A stretch of 64,000 bases of DNA, from positions 62,001-126,000 of the forward strand of contig NZ_SEBR01000013.1 in NCBI RefSeq assembly GCF_004295795.1, in the 5' to 3' direction. A program made the position numbers and the translations under genes. The notes under the pieces are model-generated. The model was not told where the DNA came from. It saw only the letters and a list, made by a program, of their open reading frames with translations, and ran no database searches. The DNA comes from Flavobacterium sp. (GTDB lineage Bacteria > Bacteroidota > Bacteroidia > Flavobacteriales > Flavobacteriaceae). Below, one piece after another: positions 17,708-27,282 of the stretch (position 1 is its first letter; every line of letters begins with the position of its first letter).

Positions 17708-18544
17708 TTACGTGTTGGCGAGTTCTTCTGCTTTTTTCTTTTTTCCGACGAGTGCCGCAATCACGATACTTCCTTCGAAAATGATGATCATCGGGATGGA
17801 AACGATGACTTGGCTTACAACGTCCGGAGGCGTTACGATCGCTGCTACGACCAAAATCCCCACGATCGACCATCTGCGTGTTTTTCTCAGCAATTCGGCC
17901 GTGACCAATCCCAATCTCGCGAGGAAATAGATGATTACGGGAAGTTCGAAAAACAGTCCGCAAGCGATAAGCGAGGTTTTCAACATGCTCATATAGGAAT
18001 CGAGATTGAACTGGTTCTTGACCAAATCGCTCACAGTAAAGGTCGCGAAAAAGTTCACGGACATCGGCGTGATCAGATAGTATCCGAAAAGCACTCCGAT
18101 AAAGAACAAAAGCGAGGAAACGGTAATGAAAACTTTGGCGCCCTTGCGTTCCTTTTCATACAAAGCCGGACTGATGAACTTCCAGAATTCCCAAAGAATG
18201 TAAGGGAAACCGGCGATGAATCCGCCCACGATACACATCCAGACCAAAATGTTGACCTGGCCTTCCATATCGGTATTCTGAATGATGAAATTGAAGTCTT
18301 TCGCCGTTACACAAATGTCTGAAACGTTGAGTTGCTGGGCGAGATCGCAAAAGAAGCCGTAAGTCACGAATTCCGGTTTCAACGGCGCGAGCACGATTTC
18401 GTCGAAAAGGTAATCACTGACAAAGAAAATGATCATAGCCATGATCAGCACTACGATTGTACTGCGCACCAAAAGCCAACGCAATTCTTCAAGATGGTCC
18501 ATGAACGTCATTTCGTTCATTGGTTTTTTAGGTTTTTTGGCCAT
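17708..18544 (-). CDS. tatC: Sec-independent protein translocase TatC
   Basis: This 278-aa protein has six membrane segments. FMDHLEELRWLLVRS is the diagnostic TatC N-terminus, and ILWEFWKFISPALYEKERKG is the conserved first periplasmic/cytoplasmic loop. With TatA-type proteins encoded elsewhere it exports folded RR-signal proteins. Its ATG shares a base with the kdsD stop. A possible client in this window is the DUF1501 protein, whose N-terminus has RRKFL. Confidence 0.96.
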   Translation of the reverse strand: MAKKPKKPMNEMTFMDHLEELRWLLVRSTIVVLIMAMIIFFVSDYLFDEIVLAPLKPEFVTYGFFCDLAQQLNVSDICVTAKDFNFIIQNTDMEGQVNILVWMCIVGGFIAGFPYILWEFWKFISPALYEKERKGAKVFITVSSLLFFIGVLFGYYLITPMSVNFFATFTVSDLVKNQFNLDSYMSMLKTSLIACGLFFELPVIIYFLARLGLVTAELLRKTRRWSIVGILVVAAIVTPPDVVSQVIVSIPMIIIFEGSIVIAALVGKKKKAEELANT

Positions 18545-19506
18545 TATACGACGCCTTCTTTTAAAATGTCGTGCAAGTGGATGACGCCTTTGTAAGCGCC
18601 TTCATCAACGACAATGAGTTGTGTGATCGAAAAATCTTCCATAGTATTCAGTGCATCCACGACCATACTTACGGAAGATACATATTTCGGGTTTTTGGTC
18701 ATGATGTCTTTTGCGGTCAAGCCGACGAAAGAATCCTGGGTTTCAAGCATGCGGCGGATGTCTCCGTCGGTAATTATTCCGATGACGTGTCCGTTTTCCT
18801 CAACTGCCGTCACGCCAAGTCGTTTTTGTGAAATCTCGACAATGACGTTCTTGACCGACGAACCCGGACCAACGACGGGACGATGCGTCTGATCGAGCAT
18901 ATCGCCGACCCTGAGCAGCAGTTTTTTGCCAAGTGCGCCGCCCGGATGGTATTTGGCGAAAGCTTCGGGGCCGAAACCGCGCATCTCGATCAGGCAAACC
19001 GCAAGCGCGTCGCCCATGACGAGTTGAGCCGTCGTGGAATTCGTTGGCGCGAGATTGTTGGGATCGGCTTCGGCTGCGACCGTCGTATCGAGAACAAGGT
19101 CGGAACTTTTCGCGAGGAACGAAGTCACGTTTCCGGTCATTCCGATAAGCTTGTTTCCGAAGCGCTTCAAAATATCGACCAAAACCTTGATTTCGGGACT
19201 GTTTCCGCTTTTGGAAATGCAGATTACGACATCTTCGGGCTGCACCATTCCCAAATCGCCGTGAATGGCTTCGGAAGCGTGCAAAAACATAGCCGGCGTT
19301 CCCGTGGAATTCAGCGTCGCGACGATCTTTTGGGCGATGATCGCGCTCTTGCCGATACCCGTTACCACGACGCGTCCCGAGGCGCTGAAAATAACCTGCG
19401 CCGCGTTGACAAAATCGTCTGTAAGTAAATCGGAAAGTGTGGCAATCGCTTGGCTTTCAGCGAGGATGGTTCGCTTGGCGGATGCCAGTATTTTTTCGGT
19501 ATTCAT
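18544..19506 (-). CDS. kdsD: Arabinose-5-phosphate isomerase (KdsD/KpsF)
   Basis: This is a 320-aa protein. The SIS domain (GRVVVTGIGKSAIIAQKIVA, ISKSGNSPEIKVL, LHASEAIHGDLGM) is followed by two CBS domains (residues of about 205-320). It interconverts ribulose-5-phosphate and arabinose-5-phosphate for Kdo, the inner-core sugar of LPS. ATG 19506 was chosen over the in-frame TTG just before it. It is the first gene of the operon and is divergent from recQ with a 94-bp gap. Confidence 0.93.
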   Translation of the reverse strand: MNTEKILASAKRTILAESQAIATLSDLLTDDFVNAAQVIFSASGRVVVTGIGKSAIIAQKIVATLNSTGTPAMFLHASEAIHGDLGMVQPEDVVICISKSGNSPEIKVLVDILKRFGNKLIGMTGNVTSFLAKSSDLVLDTTVAAEADPNNLAPTNSTTAQLVMGDALAVCLIEMRGFGPEAFAKYHPGGALGKKLLLRVGDMLDQTHRPVVGPGSSVKNVIVEISQKRLGVTAVEENGHVIGIITDGDIRRMLETQDSFVGLTAKDIMTKNPKYVSSVSMVVDALNTMEDFSITQLIVVDEGAYKGVIHLHDILKEGVV

Positions 19507-19530
19507 CAAAAGATTGTGATGCTAGAAAGT

Positions 19531-19561
19531 TTTGTATCCGTAAAAATAAATGTTATCTTTA
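19531..19561 (+). promoter_or_regulatory. recQ promoter: TTTG-N19-TATCTTTA
   Basis: TTTG (19531-19534), a 19-bp spacer and TATCTTTA (19554-19561) fit the Bacteroidota -33/-7 pattern with one mismatch in the -7 box. ATG 19601 lies 39 bases downstream. Confidence 0.6.
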
Positions 19562-19600
19562 GGGAAAGCAAATGTACGCAAATTACCCTTATCCCTTAGA

Positions 19601-21796
19601 ATGAATCTACCCGAAATTGATATACATCAGCAGTTACGGAAGTATTTTGGTTTCAGCCAGTTCAAGGGCTTGCAGGAGCAAGTCATCAAAAGCATTTTAG
19701 CAAAACGCGACGTTTTCGTGATCATGCCAACGGGCGGCGGAAAGTCACTTTGCTATCAATTGCCTGCGCTGATCGAAGACGGAACGGCCATCGTCGTTTC
19801 TCCATTGATCGCGCTCATGAAAAACCAGGTTGACGCCATACGAGGAATTTCTGCCGAACCCGGCGTGGCCCACGTTTTGAACTCCTCGTTGACCAAGTCT
19901 GAAATCCAGACGGTCAAGAGCGACATTGCGGCCGGAAAGACGAAATTGTTATACGTCGCCCCGGAATCGCTGATAAAGGAAGAGTACGCTGATTTCCTCA
20001 AGACGCAAAAACTGTCGTTCGTCGCCATTGACGAAGCCCACTGTATTTCAGAATGGGGACACGATTTCCGTCCGGAATACCGCAATCTTCGCTCGATCAT
20101 CAAGAATTTCGGAGATATCCCAATCATCGGCTTGACCGCGACCGCAACTCCGAAAGTCCAGGAAGACATCCTCAAAAATCTGGACATTCCGGACGCCGAC
20201 GTTTACAAAGCTTCGTTCAACAGACCGAATTTGTATTACGAAGTACGTCCGAAAACGAAGAATATCGAAGCCGACATCATTCGCTTCATCAGGAATCACA
20301 AAGGAAAATCGGGCATCATTTATTGCCTGAGCCGCAAAAAAGTCGAAGCGATCGCGCAGGTTTTGCAAGTGAACGGAATTCAAGCGGTTCCGTATCACGC
20401 CGGACTTGACGCCAAAACGCGCGCCAAACACCAGGACATGTTCCTGATGGAAGACGTCGAGGTCGTCGTGGCCACGATCGCTTTCGGAATGGGAATCGAC
20501 AAGCCTGACGTGCGTTTCGTGATTCATCACGACATCCCAAAGTCTCTCGAAAGCTATTATCAGGAAACCGGTCGCGCCGGACGCGATGGAGGCGAAGGTC
20601 ATTGTTTGGCCTATTACTCGTACAAAGACGTTGAGAAGCTCGAGAAATTCCTGTCGGGAAAACCGGTCGCCGAACAGGAAATTGGGTTTGCGCTTTTGCA
20701 GGAAGTCGTGTCTTATGCCGAAACTTCGATGTCGAGACGGAAATTCCTGCTGCATTATTTCGGGGAAGAATTCGATCCGGAAACCGGGGACGGAGGCGAC
20801 ATGGATGACAACATGCGTAATCCGAAGAAGAAAAAAGAGGCGAAAGACGACGTGAAGTTGTTGCTCGAAGTCGTGCGCGATACCAAGCATCTTTACAAAG
20901 CCAAGGAAATCGTCTTTACGCTTATCGGAAAGGTAAATGCTGTCATAAAAGCCCATAGAACAGACACGCAGCCGTTTTTCGGAACGGGATCAGATCAGGA
21001 AGAAAGACATTGGATGGCGCTCATAAGACAAGTTTTGGTAGAAAATTACCTGTCCAAGGACATCGAAACTTACGGCATTCTAAAAGTCACCGAAAAAGGT
21101 TTGGGTTTTATCAAGAACCCTACGTCGTTCTTGATGACAGAAGATCACGAATACGAAGGTGGCGAAGACGACACGATCGTCACCCAGAGCAAATCGACCG
21201 GAGTCGCCGACGAAAATCTAATGGGAATGTTGCGCGATCTTCGCAAAAAAGTGTCCAAAAAGCTTGGAGTGCCGCCGTTTGTGGTGTTTCAGGATCCTTC
21301 GCTCGAAGACATGGCGCTCAAATATCCAATCTCGCTCGAAGAACTTTCGAATGTGCACGGAATAGGCGAGGGCAAGGCCAAGAAATACGGAAAGGATTTT
21401 GTCGAACTCATCGCCAAATACGTCGAGGATAACGACATCACGCGTCCGGACGATCTCGTGGTGAAATCTACGGGAGCCAATTCGGCCAACAAACTGTTCA
21501 TCATCCAAAGCGTCGACCGCAAACTTTCGCTCGACGACATCGCCAAAGCAAAGGGAATGAATATGGATGCCTTGCTCAAGGAAATGGAGATCATCGTTTA
21601 TTCGGGCACCAAACTCAACATCAAATACTGGATAGACGATCTTTTGGACGACGATCAACAAGAGGAAATCCTGGACTATTTCATGGGTTCGGAAACCGAT
21701 AAGATCGAGGATGCGCTCAAGGAATTCGAAGGCGATTACGACATTGAGGAATTGAGGCTGATGCGGGTGAAGTTTATTTCCGAAGTCGCGAACTAA
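19601..21796 (+). CDS. recQ: ATP-dependent DNA helicase RecQ
   Basis: This 731-aa 3'-5' helicase is for repair and recombination. Motif I MPTGGGKSLCYQLPA, motif II AIDEAHCISEWGHDFRPEY, motif III GLTATATP and motif VI QETGRAGRDG are all present, followed by RQC/winged-helix and an HRDC domain (about residues 550-630: LGVPPFVVFQDPSLEDMALKYP). Odd: the zinc-binding Cys residues of classical RecQ are absent; the region reads SRRKFLLHYFGEEFDPETGD and has no Cys. ATG 19601 (MNLPEIDIHQQL) follows the promoter, while the frame is open 17 codons further. Confidence 0.95.
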   Translation: MNLPEIDIHQQLRKYFGFSQFKGLQEQVIKSILAKRDVFVIMPTGGGKSLCYQLPALIEDGTAIVVSPLIALMKNQVDAIRGISAEPGVAHVLNSSLTKSEIQTVKSDIAAGKTKLLYVAPESLIKEEYADFLKTQKLSFVAIDEAHCISEWGHDFRPEYRNLRSIIKNFGDIPIIGLTATATPKVQEDILKNLDIPDADVYKASFNRPNLYYEVRPKTKNIEADIIRFIRNHKGKSGIIYCLSRKKVEAIAQVLQVNGIQAVPYHAGLDAKTRAKHQDMFLMEDVEVVVATIAFGMGIDKPDVRFVIHHDIPKSLESYYQETGRAGRDGGEGHCLAYYSYKDVEKLEKFLSGKPVAEQEIGFALLQEVVSYAETSMSRRKFLLHYFGEEFDPETGDGGDMDDNMRNPKKKKEAKDDVKLLLEVVRDTKHLYKAKEIVFTLIGKVNAVIKAHRTDTQPFFGTGSDQEERHWMALIRQVLVENYLSKDIETYGILKVTEKGLGFIKNPTSFLMTEDHEYEGGEDDTIVTQSKSTGVADENLMGMLRDLRKKVSKKLGVPPFVVFQDPSLEDMALKYPISLEELSNVHGIGEGKAKKYGKDFVELIAKYVEDNDITRPDDLVVKSTGANSANKLFIIQSVDRKLSLDDIAKAKGMNMDALLKEMEIIVYSGTKLNIKYWIDDLLDDDQQEEILDYFMGSETDKIEDALKEFEGDYDIEELRLMRVKFISEVAN

Positions 21797-21846
21797 GGGT
21801 AAATTCCTAAAAAATTCCAAATCCCAAATCCCAAAACCCAAATTCC

Positions 21847-21866
21847 ATCCCGAAGTCTATCGGGAT
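21847..21866. terminator. Possible hairpin terminator downstream of recQ
   Basis: ATCCCGA and TCGGGAT form a 7-bp stem around a 6-base loop, 50 bases after the recQ stop. There is no T run, so it may instead be a dispersed palindrome. Confidence 0.35.
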
Positions 21867-21954
21867 CAAATTCCAACGGAGACAATTGACGTCTGCGAAT
21901 GGCAGCAAACAGTTTTTGCCTCAGAAAACGAAGCAAGTTAGGAGCCAAAAACTG

Positions 21955-22293
21955 AAATTTACCAAAAAGCTAAGCTGAAAAACCTTAACTGCTTTTAACT
22001 ATCTTAATTGTTCAAAAATTTAAAGGTTTCAATGTAAAATCCGCGAAAGCGAGAAATTGAATGTTGAACAACGAACAACGAACAACGAACAAGAAACAAC
22101 GAACAACGAACAGCGAATGTTGATTTCCATGAGTAAAAGCCAATACTAAAATTTACCAAAAAGCTAAGCTGAAAGACCTTAATGCTCTTAACGATCTTAA
22201 TGGTTCAAAATTTAAAGGTTTCAATGTAAAATCCGCGAAAGCGAGCAATTGAATGTTGAATAACGAACAACGAACAACGAATGTTGAACAACG
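21955..22293 (+). repeat. Direct duplication of a modular A-B-C intergenic repeat (194-bp period)
   Basis: The recQ-to-22300 gap holds no gene. Two copies, beginning at 21955 and 22149, share AAATTTACCAAAAAGCTAAG, a run of 9-nt TTAA-type units ending in TTCAAAA (module A), then AAAGGTTTCAATGTAAAATC with GCGAAAGCGA (module B), and finish with strings of GAACAACGAA / GAATGTTGAA units (module C). The same A-B-C order recurs at 28000-28260, and in reverse at 44122-44660. Confidence 0.8.
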
Positions 22294-22299
22294 AAGTTT

Positions 22300-22536
22300 T
22301 TATCCCTCGTAGAGCTCGCCGCGATGCGGTTTCAAAGCATCCCGAACCTGAATCATTTCGGCATCGGTGACAACGACATAAGCAATTGCATGCATTTCGT
22401 TCAAGATTTCAAATCCGGTGATTTCCAACGGAAGTTTTTCCATGGCAATGTATTCCTTGAGGTGAATTTCATGATGCTCAGCCGTTTTTGCCGCCGCCGG
22501 ACCACGAAAATCCCATATCATTTTGATTTTTCTCAT
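22300..22536 (-). CDS. Small conserved-looking protein of unknown function
   Basis: This 78-aa protein has the start MRKIKMIWDFRGPAAAKTAEHHEIHL. No membrane segment or known motif was found. The upstream open frame (to 22608) was not used because a TATCTTTG box lies exactly 4 bases before ATG 22536, implying a leaderless or nearly leaderless mRNA starting here. The C-terminal half alternates hydrophobic and acidic residues (ILNEMHAIAYVVVTDAEMIQV), like a small alpha/beta fold. Confidence 0.65.
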   Translation of the reverse strand: MRKIKMIWDFRGPAAAKTAEHHEIHLKEYIAMEKLPLEITGFEILNEMHAIAYVVVTDAEMIQVRDALKPHRGELYEG

Positions 22537-22540
22537 TGGG

Positions 22541-22548
22541 CAAAGATA
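22541..22548 (-). promoter_or_regulatory. TATCTTTG -7 box, 4 nt before ATG
   Basis: The minus strand reads TATCTTTG-CCCA-ATG. The -7 box is a perfect consensus and sets the start codon of the 78-aa gene at 22536. Confidence 0.65.
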
Positions 22549-22680
22549 ATTTCCTATGTGTAAATCCACGAATTTCTTGGTTTTTTTCCCCATCGGATAA
22601 AAAAACAATACCTTATCTCAACCAGGGAATAGACGTAAAATTTTTTTTCGAAAAGCAGTAGTTTTGGAAAAACACGCGTT

Positions 22681-23727
22681 ATGAAGTATTTCGTATTATT
22701 TCTCCTGATCTTCAAGTTTTCGTCGGCACAACAACTTACATCAGAGCAAGCCAGCCATCTCGCGACGCTTCCGCTCAAATGTCTGCAAAAGGAATACCCG
22801 AATATGTTGGGACAAACGCTCGCCGACAGCACGCAAATCAAGAATCCCAAACAAATCCATCCGGCTTTTTACGGCTGTTTCGATTGGCATTCGTCGGTTC
22901 ACGGGCATTGGAGTTTGGTGTATTTGCTCAATCGGTTTCCCGAAATTTCAAGTCGGGATGAAATTATTTCAAAGCTCAAAACGAATCTGTCCAAGCAAAA
23001 TATCGCGGTTGAAATGGCCTATCTCGACCGCCAATTCGAGAAAACTTTTGAACGCACTTACGGCTGGAACTGGATTTTTAAACTCCAACTCGAACTCGAG
23101 CAATCCAAAGAACCTTATGCTAAGGAATTGGTAGCCAACTTGCGGCCTTTGACCCAGATGTTTGGCGAGCGCTACAAGAAATATCTGCCCAAATTGCTTT
23201 ATCCGATTCGTGTCGGAACCCATTCCAATACGGCTTTTGGGCTGACTTTCGTTTGGGATTACGCCGTCTGGAGCAAAGATGAAGCGCTCCAGAACACGAT
23301 TCGCGACAATGCCGTGCGTTTCTTCAAAAAGGACAAAAAGTATCCGTATCACCTCGAGCCTTCGGGAACTGATTTCCTGTCGCCATGTCTTGAAGAAATC
23401 GGGATCATGCAGCGGGTTTTGCCCAAGGACGAATTCCTGAAATGGTTGCGTGCTTTTATGCTAGATTTATTTCGGACGAAATTTGATTGGGAAACGGGAA
23501 AAGTCGCCGATGCCCAAGATGGTTTGCTCGTGCACCTTTACGGACTCAACTTTTCGCGCGCGTGGAATTTTTATCGGCTTATCAAACAATACCCAAAAGA
23601 GTTCGGACACTTGAAAACGCTCGCCGACACGCACATGAACTATTCACTTCCGAAAGTCGTCGACGGCAATTACGAAGGCGAACACTGGCTGGCATCTTTC
23701 GCTTTTCACGCTTTTGAGGAAAGATAA
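22681..23727 (+). CDS. Secreted DUF2891-family protein
   Basis: This 348-aa protein has a signal peptide (MKYFVLFLLIFKFSSAQQ). HPAFYGCFDWHSSVHGHWSLVYLL and RVGTHSNTAFGLTFVWDYAV, with GLNFSRAWNFY later, are the conserved blocks of DUF2891. The repeated helices and His/Trp-rich pockets recall (alpha/alpha) toroid glycan enzymes, but no activity is established to my knowledge. Periplasmic or outer-membrane-facing location is expected. Confidence 0.8.
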   Translation: MKYFVLFLLIFKFSSAQQLTSEQASHLATLPLKCLQKEYPNMLGQTLADSTQIKNPKQIHPAFYGCFDWHSSVHGHWSLVYLLNRFPEISSRDEIISKLKTNLSKQNIAVEMAYLDRQFEKTFERTYGWNWIFKLQLELEQSKEPYAKELVANLRPLTQMFGERYKKYLPKLLYPIRVGTHSNTAFGLTFVWDYAVWSKDEALQNTIRDNAVRFFKKDKKYPYHLEPSGTDFLSPCLEEIGIMQRVLPKDEFLKWLRAFMLDLFRTKFDWETGKVADAQDGLLVHLYGLNFSRAWNFYRLIKQYPKEFGHLKTLADTHMNYSLPKVVDGNYEGEHWLASFAFHAFEER

Positions 23728-23799
23728 TCGAATGTCGGTACTCGTTTTTTGACCGATTCATGATCACTTCGGCATTCGGTCACATTCGCACTTTTTGAC

Positions 23800-23807
23800 T
23801 ATTTTTG
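23800..23807 (+). promoter_or_regulatory. TATTTTTG -7 box, 4 nt before ATG
   Basis: TATTTTTG-CCGC-ATG (ATG 23812) implies that transcription of the COG2509 gene starts at or next to its start codon. Confidence 0.65.
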
Positions 23808-23811
23808 CCGC

Positions 23812-25374
23812 ATGCCAAAAGAGCTTCTCATTCAAGTTTCGCCAGAACAGGCGACCCAGAGCGCTTTCTTGAAGGAACACGCAGCCAAGTTGCTGCGAAC
23901 GTCCGTCAACGAAATCCAGCACGTCAACATTCTCAAACGTTCGATCGATGCGCGCCAAAAAGCCATCAAGATCAATCTCAAACTCGAGATTTTCTTCTCG
24001 GGCGAAAAGATATCCGAACAAAAAATAGCGCTTCCCGATTACAAAAATGTGGCGAATGCTCAGGAAGTGATTGTCGTTGGAGCCGGTCCGGCCGGACTTT
24101 TCGCCGCTTTGCAACTCGTCGAACTAGGCTTGAAGCCGATCGTGGTCGAAAGAGGAAAAGACGTAAAAGGCCGTCGTCGCGACCTCAAAGCGATCAACCG
24201 CGACCACATCGTAAATCCGGATTCCAATTATTGTTTTGGAGAAGGCGGCGCTGGAACCTATTCGGACGGAAAACTCTACACACGCTCCAAAAAACGCGGT
24301 GATGTCGAAAGGATTCTCAAACTTTTGGTGGCCTTTGGCGCGACTCCCGAAATTCTCGTCGAGGCGCATCCGCACATCGGAACAAACAAACTTCCAAAGA
24401 TCATCGAGGACATTCGCGAAAAGATAATCGAATGCGGCGGACAGGTTCTGTTCGACACAAGAGTGGACGACATTTTGATAAAATCGGGCGAAATACGAGG
24501 AATCGTGACCCAAAACGGCGATGTGATTTCGGCCAACAAACTCATTCTTGCCACCGGACATTCCGCTCGCGATATTTTCGAATTGCTCCATCGCAAAAAA
24601 GTAGCGATCGAGGCAAAACCTTTCGCTTTGGGCGTGCGTGCCGAACATCCGCAGGAATTGATTGACCAGATCCAGTACAGTTGCGATTACCGAGGCGAAT
24701 TTCTTCCACCGGCGCCATATTCTGTCGTCAAACAAGTCAACGGCCGCGGCATGTATTCGTTTTGCATGTGTCCGGGCGGCGTGATCGCGCCTTGTGCCAC
24801 GAGTCCGGGCGAGGTCGTGACAAACGGTTGGTCGCCTTCGAAACGCGATCAGATCACGGCGAATTCGGGAATCGTCGTCGAACTCAAACTTGAAGATTTC
24901 AAGCCTTTCGCCCAATTCGGGGCGCTCGCCGGGATGGAATTCCAAAAAAGCATCGAACAACGCGCGTTCCAACTGGCCGGACAAACCCAAAAAGTGCCGG
25001 CCCAAAGAATGGTCGATTTCTCGCAGTCGAAAGTTTCGGCAGACATTCCAAAAACATCTTACGTCCCGGGAACGGAATCGGTCGAATTGGGTCAGGTTTT
25101 TCCCGGCTTTTTGACGCAGATCATGAGAGAAGGTTTTATGGAATTTGGGAAATCGATGAAAGGTTACTTCACCAACGACGCGATTTTGCACGCGCCAGAG
25201 TCGAGAACTTCGTCTCCGGTACGCATTCCGAGACATCCTGAAACGCTTGAACACACACAAATAAAAGGACTTTATCCTTGCGGAGAAGGCGCGGGTTACG
25301 CCGGCGGAATCGTGTCTGCGGCAATCGATGGTGAAAAATGTGCGCTCAAGATCGCGGAAGCGCTAAAATTGTAG
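23812..25374 (+). CDS. FAD-dependent oxidoreductase-like protein (COG2509 family)
   Basis: This is a 520-aa cytoplasmic flavoprotein. A short N-terminal helper domain (residues 1-85, with SIDARQKAIKINLKLEIFF) precedes the dinucleotide-binding motif EVIVVGAGPAGLFAALQL. PDSNYCFGEGGAGTYSDGKL, LATGHSARDIF, MCPGGVIAPCATSPGEVVTNG and YPCGEGAGYAGGIVSAAIDG are the family blocks, ending in the FAD-binding C-terminus. The biochemical reaction is not known. The start is fixed by a -7 box 4 bases upstream. Confidence 0.9.
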   Translation: MPKELLIQVSPEQATQSAFLKEHAAKLLRTSVNEIQHVNILKRSIDARQKAIKINLKLEIFFSGEKISEQKIALPDYKNVANAQEVIVVGAGPAGLFAALQLVELGLKPIVVERGKDVKGRRRDLKAINRDHIVNPDSNYCFGEGGAGTYSDGKLYTRSKKRGDVERILKLLVAFGATPEILVEAHPHIGTNKLPKIIEDIREKIIECGGQVLFDTRVDDILIKSGEIRGIVTQNGDVISANKLILATGHSARDIFELLHRKKVAIEAKPFALGVRAEHPQELIDQIQYSCDYRGEFLPPAPYSVVKQVNGRGMYSFCMCPGGVIAPCATSPGEVVTNGWSPSKRDQITANSGIVVELKLEDFKPFAQFGALAGMEFQKSIEQRAFQLAGQTQKVPAQRMVDFSQSKVSADIPKTSYVPGTESVELGQVFPGFLTQIMREGFMEFGKSMKGYFTNDAILHAPESRTSSPVRIPRHPETLEHTQIKGLYPCGEGAGYAGGIVSAAIDGEKCALKIAEALKL

Positions 25375-25405
25375 TTTTCAGATTTTTATCGGTCGGAACA
25401 AATCC

Positions 25406-25436
25406 ACAAAAAAAATCCCGCCAAAATAGCGGGAAA
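25406..25436 (-). terminator. Rho-independent terminator of the gene at 25441
   Basis: On the minus strand TCCCGC / GCGGGA forms a 6-bp stem followed by eight T residues, 5-20 bases after the stop of the secreted unknown. Confidence 0.75.
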
Positions 25437-25440
25437 TGCG

Positions 25441-26424
25441 TTATTGCAAAAGCTTGTCGATGTGTTTCAGAATCGGATCGTAAAGTCGGCAATTGCGTTT
25501 TTCGATGATTGAATACAGCTGGAACAATTTGTCGTCCCGATTCACTTTTACCGCGTTATTGCTGCAAATATTCTTGCAAACCTTATCCAAAAGCACTTTC
25601 GAATCCAGATTTTTGTATGCCGTGATCGCGTTCTGGAAATCCTTGTTCTCGAAATCCTTGTCGACGTTCATCTGTAAGGTCGGATAAAAAGCGGCGTGCG
25701 GATAAACCGAATACGAGAGATAGGAAGCCTGCGCGTGTTTCGTGAGATATTGGATATCGGACGGATTCCTGAAATTGGCCAAAGTCGCCAAAATCTCGGC
25801 TGTCGGATACTTTTGTGCAAAAAATTTGACGCGCGAGTAATTCTTGTTCTTGAAATTACTCGTATAAAAAATCGTGTTGAGTGTTAAGGGCGCGACGTTG
25901 TTGTCTGCAAGCGCGATTGCCGTGAGTTTGGCCAGGCACGCATCGGTTTCGGCCTGCGTCCATTTGGTGTCGTAATCGCGTCCGAACATGCCTTTGAGTT
26001 CTTTCTGCAAACCTTTTGTGGTCGTTTTCTCGTAATATTTTTTTCGGTCGGCTTTTTCCTTCTGATGCGCCACGGCGACATACAATTCGCTTGCGGCGTT
26101 CGTCTGATACGAAATCACCCCAATTTTGCGCTCTGCCACATCGTCTTCGGTAAGCAGTTTGGTGAAAAGCTCGTAAACTTTGCCAGACTTGCGCTCCACG
26201 AGTTCTTCGGAAATCGCGATCTTGGTTTCGGCATTCGATTGGGAAATCGCTTGGAGCAGTTCGGCTTCGGTCAAGGTCTTGAGTTCCATTGCAGTCGATC
26301 CGCCTCTGGAACTTCTCGCCGATCTTCCGGGCTCGTTTTCGGCAACAAGATTGGTGTCGCCGGCCAATTGTGCATTCGAGGCTATCGCGCATAAAAGGCT
26401 CAGGCTCAACATAAATCGTTTCAT
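25441..26424 (-). CDS. Secreted helical protein of unknown function
   Basis: This 327-aa protein has the signal peptide MKRFMLSLSLLCAIASNAQ. A short Arg/Ser/Gly linker (GRSARSSRGG) is followed by helical repeats resembling HEAT/ARM-type pairs (LTEAELLQAISQSNAETKIAISEEL, AKLTAIALADNNVAPL, AEILATLANFRNPSDIQYLTKH). Three Cys near the C-terminus (KVCKNICSN, NCRLYD) may form disulphides. ATG 26424 was chosen for the signal peptide; the open frame continues 21 codons upstream. No family was recognised. Confidence 0.7.
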   Translation of the reverse strand: MKRFMLSLSLLCAIASNAQLAGDTNLVAENEPGRSARSSRGGSTAMELKTLTEAELLQAISQSNAETKIAISEELVERKSGKVYELFTKLLTEDDVAERKIGVISYQTNAASELYVAVAHQKEKADRKKYYEKTTTKGLQKELKGMFGRDYDTKWTQAETDACLAKLTAIALADNNVAPLTLNTIFYTSNFKNKNYSRVKFFAQKYPTAEILATLANFRNPSDIQYLTKHAQASYLSYSVYPHAAFYPTLQMNVDKDFENKDFQNAITAYKNLDSKVLLDKVCKNICSNNAVKVNRDDKLFQLYSIIEKRNCRLYDPILKHIDKLLQ

Positions 26425-26708
26425 AGAAATGGAGGCGTAGGTGTGACGTTGATTTGGCTCGCTATGTACTAAAGTAAAATTCAGCATGTTAGCAGATTTT
26501 TGGGAAACGTAAATTTAGCAGAAAAAGTATTACGCGAGCGAGTAACCTGTGGATTTTTGAATTTCCGCAAGATTTGAGGTTGATTTTTCTTACGGATGAG
26601 AAGTCGTTTCCCGATCCAATCCAGGTGTCGAAACACATCCGGAATACAGATTTTCCGTAAAAATTGTTAAACCCAAAAAATCCCAAAAAACCATTTCTCA
26701 CAAATCCG

Positions 26709-26716
26709 TACTTTTG
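26709..26716 (+). promoter_or_regulatory. TACTTTTG -7 box of idi
   Basis: This is a perfect TAnnTTTG match 7 bases before the idi ATG (26724), giving at most a very short leader. Confidence 0.6.
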
Positions 26717-26723
26717 ACCAAGC

Positions 26724-27251
26724 ATGCAAGAAGAAAAAGTAATCCTGGTAAACGAGAATGACGAGCAAATCGGCCTTATGCCCAAGCTCGAGGCCCACGA
26801 GAAAGCCGTGTTGCACAGAGCGTTTTCGGTTTTTATCCTAAACGACAAAAACGAATTGATGCTGCAACAGCGCGCGGCCCAAAAATACCATTCGCCTTTG
26901 CTGTGGACGAACACTTGCTGCAGTCATCAACGCGAAGGTGAATCGAACCTCGAGGCCGGAACCAGAAGACTTCGCGAGGAAATGGGCTTCGAGACAGAAC
27001 TGCGCGAACTCTTCCATTTCATCTACAAAGCGCCTTTTGACAACGGTTTGACAGAGCACGAACTCGACCATGTCATGATCGGATTCTACAAAGGCGAACC
27101 CAAGATCAACGAAGAAGAGGTCGAAGATTGGAAATGGATGGCGATCGACGACGTGAAACGCGACATGGAAAGACGTCCCGAACTTTACACGATCTGGACG
27201 CGCATCATTTTCGATGAATTTTATCACTATCTTGACGAGCACAAGGTTTAG
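26724..27251 (+). CDS. idi: Isopentenyl-diphosphate delta-isomerase (type 1)
   Basis: This 175-aa Nudix-fold enzyme interconverts isopentenyl and dimethylallyl diphosphate for isoprenoid, quinone and undecaprenyl-phosphate synthesis. The catalytic Cys lies in TNTCCSHQ and the metal ligands in GTRRLREEMGFE and EHELDHV. Full length and a clean start 7 bases after the -7 box support the call. Confidence 0.95.
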   Translation: MQEEKVILVNENDEQIGLMPKLEAHEKAVLHRAFSVFILNDKNELMLQQRAAQKYHSPLLWTNTCCSHQREGESNLEAGTRRLREEMGFETELRELFHFIYKAPFDNGLTEHELDHVMIGFYKGEPKINEEEVEDWKWMAIDDVKRDMERRPELYTIWTRIIFDEFYHYLDEHKV

Positions 27252-27282
27252 AGTCGGCATAAAAGACGTCTCAGAACCCATT

